Shown here piece after piece: positions 50,298-60,800 of a stretch of DNA of 64,000 nucleotides (positions are counted from its first letter, which is position 1; each line of letters starts with the position of its first letter). Below the pieces are notes generated by a model. It worked only from the letters and a program-made list of their open reading frames with translations, made no database searches and had not been told where the DNA came from. The position numbers were made by a program, and so were the translations under genes. The DNA is from Oscheius sp. JU75. Taxonomy: Eukaryota; Nematoda; Chromadorea; Rhabditida; Rhabditidae. The stretch covers positions 6,274,501-6,338,500 of the forward strand of contig JASJZC010000002.1 in the NCBI GenBank assembly GCA_037178855.1, given 5' to 3'.

Positions 50298-52162
50298 TTA
50301 CAAGGGAAGCCTTTCAACTTAAGCTGGACTTTGGCAACGAACAAGGTGCCATTCGATAGCTCTAAACATGGGTATAACGGGGTATATTGCCGAATTCGCT
50401 TAACCCCTCCCTGGTCCGAGATATGACACTTTTAAAAGTGGCGCCCCCCGTATCATCTCGACCACAGGATCCGACGTGCAAAGCTTCGAAGGCGCCGAAA
50501 ATCATGGCAGCGTGGTATGACGGTGAGCGCGGTGGGCTGGGAAGTATAGTCTATTTCCAACCTCCAGCGGCACTTACGAATTCTTTAAAGGTAGAATGCG
50601 AAAGGTCTTGCGAGGAAATTACAGTAGCCCGGGCTCAGATTTGCTATTTTTGTGTGTTTACAGCCATTTTTTCGTTGTTTTAACATTGGCATTGGATTCG
50701 GGGCCTAAGAATATCTACTTGACACCCATTTTGTAGAAAAATCTACTAGAAAAACCCCTAAAAAAAGCGTGGAAGCCGAAAATGGGGCTCTGCTCACATA
50801 TTTTGGCAATTTTCAACGTTTTTCTTAGATATTTCCCCTAAATTTGTTGTCAAGTAGGTTTATGCATGTCTAGAATTCGGTTACACAGTCAGAATTTGTA
50901 AAAGTATGCGGAAAATGGAGAATGGAGATGTTATGTTTCTTCCAAGCTACGACTTCCGGTTACGGCAGAGCGGTAGTAAGCAATAGCCGATCGGACATCA
51001 TCAATCGTTCGGTACTTGTCAGAAAACCTGACAGTTCCAGAAGAATGTTCAAATGGATTAGGCATACGAGTCCCTTCGTCCTCTACGCAGTATTCATCAT
51101 CGGATCCTTCAAAGATGCTTAGCTCTACAAAATAAAATTTTGCCAACACTTCACTTCACTAACCTTCATCTTCCTCTTCAAATGTCATGGAGCTGGTGAC
51201 AAAACTTTGCAAAATAACTTTCAAGCGGCTTGCTAGACGGCGCTCATCTCGACTTAATTCGGCATCTTTTTCCAGACCAAACTCTCCAACCAGAAATCCG
51301 AGGATTTCAGATGGGTTCATGTGGAAACTAAAAAGTTTACGCGTTATGAAAAACAAACATAATGAAAGAACAAAAGCACATAATCACAGATAATAGACAA
51401 AAAAAAAAGAAAAAAACTTGAGCGGATCCGATCCAGCAAGTAATTATAGTCTATTTCCAACGTCCAGCGGCACCTGAATTTAAACGCTGACGGCACAGTA
51501 TTTGCGCGCGAACAAAAAATTCCACAACCTTGAATTTTCTCCATTTTCCGCATACTTTTTACAAATTCTGACTGTGTAACCGAATTCTAGACATGCATAA
51601 ACCTACTTGACAACAAATTTAGGGGAAATATCTAAGAAAAACGTTGAAAATTGCCAAAATATGTGAGCAGAGCCCCATTTTCGGCTTCCACGCTTTTTTT
51701 AGGGGTTTTTCTAGTAGATTTTTCTACAAAATGGGTGTCAAGTAGATATTCTTAGGCCCCGAATCCAATGCCAATGTTAAAACAACGAAAAAATGGCTGT
51801 AAACACACAAAAATAGCAAATCTGAGCCCGGGCTACTGTAATTTCCTCGCAAGACCTTTCGCATTCTACCTTTAAAGAATTCGTAAGTGCCGCTGGAGGT
51901 TGGAAATAGACTATACTTCCCAGCCCACCGCGCTCACCGTCATACCACGCTGCCATGATTTTCGGCGCCTTCGAAGCTTTGCACGTCGGATCCTGTGGTC
52001 GAGATGATACGGGGGGCGCCACTTTTAAAAGTGTCATATCTCGGACCAGGGAGGGGTTAAGCGAATTCGGCAATATACCCCGTTATACCCATGTTTAGAG
52101 CTATCGAATGGCACCTTGTTCGTTGCCAAAGTCCAGCTTAAGTTGAAAGGCTTCCCTTGTTA
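50298..52162. mobile_element. Complete fold-back DNA transposon, PIF/Harbinger-like, non-autonomous
   Basis: Inverted arms 50301-50922 and 51537-52159 are reverse complements over their whole length; the only difference I found is A4 versus T5 in one homopolymer. Ends are CAAGGGAAGCC...GGCTTCCCTTG, and the element is flanked on both sides by TTA (50298-50300, 52160-52162), the 3-bp TWA duplication typical of PIF/Harbinger elements. The 614-bp loop holds a short minus-strand coding remnant. Each arm carries the same 98-codon ORF (50387-50683 plus, 51777-52073 minus). Arm identity points to recent insertion or continuing gene conversion. Transcription would give a long hairpin RNA. The superfamily is inferred from the duplication only. 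Confidence 0.85.
50933..51356 (-). pseudogene. Truncated coding remnant in the transposon loop
   Basis: Minus-strand exons read MNPSEILGFLVGEFGLEKDA and RRLASRLKVILQSFVTSSMT up to FEEEDE, a short intron (GTTAGTG...GCTAAG), then SIFEGSDDEYCVEDEG and DKYRTIDDVRSAIAYYRSAV, stopping at SLEET. It looks like the N-terminal part of a nematode transposase or accessory protein without any catalytic domain. The stop lies at the junction with the left arm, so the rest was probably deleted when the fold-back form arose. Confidence 0.45.
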
Positions 52163-52456
52163 GTGTGATAGAATCGTATACACAAGATTCATGTTGATCG
52201 AAGCTATTGATTTGAAAAACGGTCATTCTGATTATGAATTGAGCCCAGAGCCAAACTTGAACGTTCCGGCACAAGTTTCTTTCGAACAAACCTCCCATTA
52301 GTGAGTTCCGTAAACTTTCTATCCCAACTAGTGCCTCTAATTATTTTTTTCTGTCTAGCATTGCAGTCTAAATACCAAAAACTTATTCTTACCGGTCTAC
52401 CTAGAAAATATCACAGTACAATGTAAAACGGGAATTGAATGTATATGGGGAAGTCG

Positions 52457-53293
52457 CTAAACTATCATCTCCAGTTGCTTGGCGTAGAAGATCATCTGTT
52501 GGGCGATTCTTGTCGTCTCCAGCGGCTGCGCCCCCGGTGCGACGGGAGCCGTCTCGAAGACGAAGTAGTCACCCTCGGTCTTCCAGCTGTGCTGAAAAAG
52601 TTGTTTTAAGGCTTATTTTGGATATAATTGGATAATTCTGTGCCTAGCATATAAAAAAGAACGTACCTGTTGAGCGAATTTTGTAGTCTGGGCCTGATTT
52701 TCGAAGAGGAGCATGGTGGTGGCGACGGGGAAGCTGATCATTCTGAAGGACTTCTGGATCGAATAGGCAATTGTTTCCCTGAAGATTTTTCATTACAAAA
52801 AAAAGAAGAAAATGAATATCTCACCTGACAGTATCCATCAATATGCGAATAAAGATGGTAAAGAAAGGACTGGGGATGTTCTTCTCGGTCAGGACAACCT
52901 TGTTGTAGGCGCCCTCCATCAACGACTGCTCCAGCTTGACCGGAGTGGCAATGTAAGCATTGTTGAGCTGCTCCGACTGGGGAATCTTCTCCAGGACCAT
53001 GTGGAAGTCGGAGAGACGATTTTTGCTCGCGAGAAGGAACATCAGGTAAAGGCCGAGCATCATGAGCTGATGGTCGTGGTCGGCCGGCGACATTTCGTAG
53101 AAGGAGAGTACCTGAAGTTAGAGAAAGTGTGATTAAAAAGGAAGAGAAAGTTCACCTGGAGAATGGCGCTTTCAAACGCCTTCATGTCGGCTTTCAAGAC
53201 GTCGAGCAGGATCTGCTCGATCCTGTTGTGATCCTTCTGCTCCTTGGCCAGCTCGGACAGCAGATCGCTGTGCAGCTGCTGGATGCCCGACAT
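52457..53293 (-). CDS. rpn-12: 26S proteasome regulatory subunit RPN12 (PSMD8)
   Basis: Lid subunit of the 19S regulatory particle. ATG at 53293 directly behind a TTTCCAG acceptor. It reads MSGIQQLHSDLLSELAKEQK, then LSFYEMSPADHDHQLMMLGL and YIATPVKLEQSLMEGAYNKV, then PSPFFTIFIRILMDTVR. The C-terminal exons contain ISFPVATTMLLFENQ and a tail ending QQMIFYAKQLEMIV. LEQSLMEGAYNKV and the final Y(A)KQLEMIV are family signatures. Stop at 52457, converging on SDA1 with the fold-back element between them. Confidence 0.93.
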
Positions 53294-56200
53294 CTGGAAA
53301 GAAAAACTTGCCCAAAGACTCAAAAATGGGAGGAAAGAAGAAGAATAAAAGAATAATTCAGCAGAAACGAAACAATGGGGTAGGAGTTTTTCGTTTCGTG
53401 ACTGAAAACGGCTTTCAATATCAAAAGACAAATCATACAAACAAATAGGGCAAAATTGCGCTACTTTTCTATGGATTTCAGCCATTAGCAACAACAAACT
53501 GTACAGGAAAACGTTTTAGTAGAGTCAAACTCGATAGATTCAAGTCTAGTAAGTGTTTCTCAGCGTAACAACATGAAACAGAACCGTTTTTTTTGTGCGA
53601 AAAATCAACAGGAGATGGAGCAGCGATGGGTTTATGTTTTTTCTCGAGGCAAAAGGTTGAAAATGAAGGAAAACATGAAAAACGGAGATGTGAGGACTCG
53701 ACAGACTGAAAAATATGCAAGTGAGCCCTAAATTTCGGCCGCAGCAGACGGTAGAATCGTGACGGGACCTGAATCGATGCAGAAACTCCTTACACACGGC
53801 GTGTTACGCCCATGCAAAAGGCGTCGCCATTTTTTCTTGCACCAATTTTCTATTTCGAGAGCGCGAGTTCAAAATTAGTTCTCTAGTCTCTTTTTAGATT
53901 AATGTAGAGTATACGGTATTCTGTGCCAAAATCGGCTTAAACCACGATTTCTGTAGGATACTGTACTTAAGAAAAGGAGCGGCATTTGCGCCCGGTTTAA
54001 AAAAGTGGCGACGCGCATAACATGCCGTGGCTGTTTCAAATTGAGGGAAATTGGAAGACCATTCCGACATGCGCCTTAGGCCGGGGACGGGGCGGGGCCT
54101 GTTTCTAACGCCCTGCGTTTCGGGCCGGGTCGGGTTCTAGTATGCATAAAATACATAAAAACTGATCACAGCTGTTCTGTCAGTAGGCAGTAACCAGTCA
54201 TGAGATCTGGACCTGCCTCCCTAATACCCTTTCTCCCTGCAATCCAGTAGAAAAATAATGTTCTTTTAACGACTCTTTTCCCAAGACTTCTTGTTGGGAA
54301 GTTACCGATTTGCATTTTCGTGAGAACAATAGTTCACGTCGCAAAGGATTTGAACATCTCTCACCCCAATCACAATCAAAGCTCAGCATGGCTCCCGCAG
54401 CTACGGAAGAGGCACGGAAGCTTGACGAGAGATACAGAGATAGACAGATATGTAGACAGAGAAACTGAGAGGCAGAAAGACAGATAGACAGAAAATTAGA
54501 GAGACATACAGCGAAACTGAACACCGTTGTTCTTCAAACTTTGGACTCAGTCCGATAGATGCCACTAAGAACACTACAAGTAGGAGACGAGGAGACCTGG
54601 CGACGTATTGTTGGACGAGCATCGAGTAGAATAACTTAAAGGGAAGTATGGATCATGCTTGACAGGAGCTAACGAGCCACCATAATCTGTTTCTGCCAAA
54701 TTCATTGTGACTTGTCAATTTATGCATGTTTTTGAAGTTACAAGCTTGGCGGCCCACGAGGCTCCAGTGACACTTATGTGCTCTTTCGCTACCGTGACAG
54801 GGACAAGATTCGCCCAGAGACACATCTCGCAGTAGCTGCTACCAGACCAAAAGCGTTTTCACTTGACAGAAACGGATACTGAAAGACAGAGAGACTCGAT
54901 AGGTTGTTTAATCTCGTCTTCTTTTCGTCTAGTGCTCTATTGTGAGTAGCATCTACCGGATAAAATGCAAGTTTTGAAGATTTGTTGCACTTCCACTCAA
55001 TGTCAGCGGGTTCTTTTCACTCTCCGAAACTGTTTACTGTCTACTACTGGTGCTACATACTGTGTCGATTTCTATGTTTCTTTGTTTCACTGGACGCTAT
55101 GACTAACTTTGCATGAGTCAAGAAGTCTTTCCCTCCGGCCAAGATCTCGGCTTGAAAGTGAGAGATAGAGTGGGCGGGTCCTGTCGGAGCGATACAACAG
55201 GCGTTGCTCTACACTCCCCCACGCCTCTGGCTGGCACCTCACTCTCTCTACGCAAATAACTCCAATCAATTTATCTCTTTTTAACTTTTGGTTTTACTCT
55301 TGTCCCATCGTCCCTCTAATTTTTCTGTTCCCGCTTCTCCTTACCCTCTCTCTCTCTCCCTTCCGCATGTTTGCCCTCTCCAAAGGGCTGTTTCGTTTTG
55401 CCCCCGCTTGTAAAGACCCTTCCTCCAGTGTCTGATTCTGTCCCCAATTACCATTTCACTCCTGAATGTTAAACCCCCTCTAGACAATTGTTATCTCTCC
55501 AGGTGCCAATTGGACTCGAGAGAGCTAAGAGAGTCTTGGCGCCGTTTTGTCAGCTGTTGACGTGTTTGTTGCATCGAAAAAAATGGGACGAGATTCCTTG
55601 GGGTGTAACTTTGACCTCTCTGCAAAGAATGTCTGGATTTTGGAGCGGTTCCTGCTAAGATAATCTCCCTGTACTGTATAGGTTTGGGGACTGAACAATC
55701 AGAGACAGTGTCTCTGCCAGACAGACAGGGAGAGAGAGAGAGAGAGAGTGACGCAGAACTGTGCTTTTACAGTAAAGGAACCTGTAGCTCCCTGTCTCTA
55801 ACTCTGGACCATGTCTGTGGCTTTTAGTTTTTGCTGAAACTTCTACTGGGACCCATAGGAGGCTACTTCCATTTCACTCACTCTAGTGGGGTACTGGTGA
55901 ACCAGTTATTTACAAATTCGACGAATTTTCCACTTTTGTACTAGAGTTCAAAGATCAGAAGTTTGGTGACAGTCAGTCGATGTCCCTAACAATGAGAAAT
56001 AGGCTCAACCAAGAATTAGTCTAGTCAAAAACTGCTGAGAAACTTACAACACTGTCTCTCTGCAACTTTCATGATTTTGGTTTAGGCGACACAGTGATGA
56101 TTCCAAGAAAGTTTTCTACACAAAGATTTCGACAGTTCTGTTATTCTGAAAAGAGCTCAGTAATCTGGTAAAAGAAAATCAAGTAAACTATTCTGTCAAG

Positions 56201-57780
56201 TTGTTCAGATGATACAATTGTTTCCGATGGCTTTTAAAAAGATTCTGCCTTCTAGGAACTCTCAATCTAGTTCTCCATGTTTTCTACTGGCTGTCAGCAA
56301 ACTGTGCTGACCTGTTATTGGACTCTCATATGGACTCTCGTACCTCCCTGGCAGTACCCCTTTTTTTGTTTTGTTTCATTTTCTGAACATAACGGTAAGG
56401 TCACTTAAACCGAACCAATCTGCTAAACAATTTTTTATCGTGCAAAAGGTCTTTGTTCTCTTATTCCGTGGGACACTTATTCCATCCAGATGTTTCACTT
56501 GACCACATTCCTTGGCTAGATGTTCCGACGCAATCTTTCCGAAAGGATACACCTATTCACTGTCCACTCCACTACCTCTCGCTCTCTTAGTATCTCTGTC
56601 TTTCGGTCTGTCCATTGACCACTACTGCCATCGGAAACAGTCAAAACGCCCCCGATGTTCAAAAGCTTGCTCTTTCTGTTTGCCAACTTTGCTCCCGCGT
56701 ATCACAGTATCTCACTCGTACATCCCGACATGACTCTAATGAGTCGCTACGAAAACGAATCGTTCCTCTCCTCCGCACTTCGATTCCTACTAGCCGACCC
56801 GATTGACCTCTTTCTCAGCGAGCCGATCTTCATTCTCGGAGCACAGGTACACTGCCAGCTGTTTACAGCTATCATTTGAGAACGGCGAGGCTTGTTCGCG
56901 AGATGTAGCCGCATGTAGTAATAGGAGACTGATGGTCCTCTCTCTCTCGAGAGAGAGCAGCTCGAATCGATTTCGGACCGACTGATGAGAGCGATCAGGG
57001 AAGAGTGTGCTCTGTCCTCACCTTTGAGTGTCTTGAACCTTTGACAAACTTTTGAGCTGAAGATTGTTAGAGAGAGGAGAGTTCGATGTTTTGGCCCATG
57101 TTATCAATTCTTTCGATTGGATTTTATTCCACTTGCCATTTCTATTGATCATCTCTCGATGGCTACAGTACTGATGAACATTTGGAGTCTAAACATCACT
57201 TTCTAACTTCGGGATCTTTCCCAAACTTGGTGTTGAAACCAATAAAATTTCGAGAGGACCATCTAGAGCAGAAAACAGATACTGTTCCACTTATTTTCTC
57301 TGTCCAATTCTTGATTCCACAGCATTTGTCAGCGAGTTCCAAGATCTGTCTGTTCATGACCTGCCAAGTCAAGTGTAGATCTATGCTTGCCTCGTAACTT
57401 CCTGACTTGTCAACTCTGATCTGGAATAACACTTGACAGGAAATCCACAGACATTTTGTCAAGTGTTACCAGGGATAATTCTTGCCATGTGTGGCAGGCG
57501 GACATCCTTTAAAGATAAGATATCTTTACTCTGCGGCTGGAACATTCCCAGGTCATTAGAGTAATATTAACGACCTCTGGGTGTATGCTCCGAGAGTCGT
57601 GAAAGAGTTTTGCATGTTGGCAGATGAGGATTTCTTTGGGGGTATTCCTTTCCATGTCGCTACGTAACACTCGAAAAAATGTTTTGTATAGGCCGTCCCT
57701 TTGCTTGTCTCTCTGCTAATTGAGTCATTTCGGAGGGGTACGTCTCTTGAAAGAACTGATTTGCAACATTTTATGTATGC
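53294..57780. other. Long intergenic region
   Basis: About 4.5 kb without a supported gene. It holds CT/GACAGA low-complexity tracts (54400-54520, 55340-55380), a GA microsatellite (55729-55748) and many CTGTC motifs. A plus-strand segment at 56655-56846 (MFKSLLFLFANFAPAYHSIS...) ends at a CAG/GTACACT donor and could be an alternative 5' exon of the large downstream gene, but nothing confirms this. Confidence 0.45.
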
Positions 57781-57829
57781 TTTTCATGCACCGCCTTGTC
57801 CTGTCCAATGTCCCGTCTTCAGGTAGTTG

Positions 57830-60800
57830 TGATGGCCTGTGTCGCGTGTCGTTCGTCGTGTTGTTGCTGTTGTCAGTGTCGTCATTGTCCGTCACCTCCG
57901 TCTCCGTACCTGCCCCTTCCTCGACGTTCTTCCCTCCCTTCTCCCAAGTCTCTACAAAGAGGAGGCTCTTCGCGCGGTGTCAGCCTCGATCGGGTGCTTC
58001 TTCTGGGACCCGATCAGCCGCTCGAAACCCTCCCAGTTCGAGTCTCTATCGAACTACCCTTTATCGATGCCGAAGGTAATAATCCTGACTGTTGCAGAAA
58101 GAAGCGAAAACCCGGATTCCGGCCACTCAGTGGAATTTCCGTTTCTGCGTGAGTCGAGTTGATAGAGACAGAGAAACAGAACTGTTTTTTTAGTAGCGGC
58201 TCATCGGCCGAAGCTACCTCAAGTCAACGAGGACGAAGACGGAGAATGGAACGACGCGGCTTCTTTCAGGTAATCCTATTTTTTATTTTCAAAAATATCT
58301 TTTAAGCGCTGGTTTGGAACAGCTGACCAGCGCGAAGACGAACATCATCAGGACGAACTTCGGGTATCGCCACTTCGAGACGAGAACGACTACGCGACGA
58401 TCGACAGATTGCGCACCGGTAAACGAGAGAGTAAGGGTTTTCAAAGCTTAGCTACATTTCTCTTCAGTGTCCATGCCAGCGTCTCCGAGATCGGTTCATT
58501 TTATCGACGACACAGGCAGCGGCGCATTCCGTGGTCGACCACAGTACCGTCCACGAGGTAGGCCTACTGTCACTGTTACTGGCTACTTTTGGGTCCTGTC
58601 ATGATCTGATGCCGGTTGTTTTGAAACAGAACTGTCCATTTTCAGCAGCCGGAAATCCACGGGGACCATTGTCTACGGGCATGAACAGAAAGAACTCGAT
58701 GAACGACTTGGACCAGGCGACCATTGACCTCCTCCGGCTCTCCAATGAGCCCACCTCCTCCTCTAATTCACCCACACGGTAGTATCATTTATATAAAAGA
58801 CATTGACCATTTCCAGATACCGCAATGTCCCAGGACCCATGCCTAAAGCGGCTTCTACCAGCTCTGTCAACAAATACATTTCGACACAGGTTGGGACAGC
58901 AAAAAAGAGCTAGTCGAACAATAGAGAAAACCACAGATTTTTACTGAACGTATCAATCGTTCAGCTTCCTTCAAGTGTTTTCAGGTGTTTGTGTTAAAAA
59001 GTAAAACTTTTGTCAGCCGCGTAGATTGAACCCGGCACGGTCTTAATCATTGTCGGAGCGCTAAGCGACTGCGCAATTCGGACAAGAGGCGGTTGACTTT
59101 CGCTTGGTATAGGAACTGTCATGCTACCTAATAGACAGGGCTCACATGGAGCTCACAGCAGCTGTTTCGAGATATGTTCAGCAAACACGAAGTTTTCGAT
59201 ATGACTTAATAGAAAAATGCAAAATTGAAAAATGTATTATATACTAAAAAGACAAAAGTCCCTTGCAGGGCGGTGGCAAGCTGCGAATAGGCGAGGTCTA
59301 CACTTGGGACACGGCATCCGACCGAGATCTCTCCAACGGGAGCGATCACACTCATCGATCCGTAAGAGTTAAAGCTTTTTTTGTTAACAGAAGTCCTTTA
59401 CAGGTAGGTCTCTCCCCGCAAGCAGTGAGAAGGAACGATGAGCGTCGTAGCGAGTTAACAGTCGAGCTGGAGGAAGAAAGAAAAGGACCTCCCGTGGTAA
59501 ATTTCTAATTTGGGATTGAAATACTGATTATTCAGGTTCGAACGACTGTCGAAGGAAAACTTCGAATGGAGAAGATTGTCGGAGCAGATCTGATTACCGT
59601 AGATAGCTGTGTCTCAAGTGCTTGGACGGTTAAGGATACTGTAACAAACTACAAGGTAGGAAAGAGACAGAGAGACAAGGTGTCCGGTTGACATGGTAAC
59701 AGAAAGTCTTACCGTAAGAGATAGTTTCAATAGTATCATTATTAGTAAGTCTAGCGTCGGGAAGTCCAGAGAGCCAGCTTGTCATGCCCTGTCAAACTTT
59801 ATCCGCCTGCGCTTTGAAGTTATCCTACCTGATGCTTTCTCGATAGCTTGTCGTCTGTTATTCTCATCTCTCGACTTCAGTGGCTGCTGCCAGGAAAATA
59901 AGTTTCCTTGGCGGGTTAGGGGTAGATACAGATATGAAAGGACAGAGCGAGGGAATATAAGTCTGACAGAAACAGAGAGACATATATACTACAGTAACCA
60001 CTTCCATTCAGATCAAAACGTCTGTGGGTAAGAAGAGCCTACTGCTGGAGGAGATGGCCGATGGTCAGTCGAAATACCGCATTACTCTGATCGAAAACGG
60101 AGAGACGAAGATGGAACGAGAAGCGAAATTGGACATTCCTGACTGGATGGTGAGTTCCTATTGCCGTGGTGCCGACGAGTCAAGTGTGTTGCAGAATAAG
60201 AAAGAGTACCTCTCGAAGGTGAGTCAACGACTTCTGGAGGGACTGCGTCAGGACGGTGAAGAAGTCTCAGCAGCCACCCATGTAGAAGTCGAGGTTATCG
60301 AAGACGTGACGAACATCCTCAAAACTTACGTGATAGGAGAGACAGCCGACGACTGGCTGCTCCTAGAACAGCAGGCCATCGAGCCGGCCGTGGTCGAGGA
60401 ATTCGCCGACAAGACGCCTCCCCCGATGCAGAAGGTCGAGCGTGTCTATGTGGACGTCTTCGAGAAGGAAGAGGAGGAGCTCCATCACGCCAAGATGCAT
60501 CTGAGCATGGAAGGACAGCGTCTGGAAGGACAGGGCAGTCTGCAGCGAGTTCGCCGCCTTGAGACCGAGGAATCTGTCGATGTCACGACTCCCAGGTGCG
60601 CACACACTTTCGTCGATTGTGATTTGGTGCGAAGAGAGGACAGATCCGACTATCTGGTCCGAATCGCAATGCCTCTGGTCACCGCAATCAATGTGATCTT
60701 GACACAGAGTCGCAGAAAGAAGCAGGCCAAGAGTTCAATGGCTCTGGAGAGAGAAGGCCGTCGCTTTGAGGAAGAGCAACAGATCCGAACTGTCCGTCGT

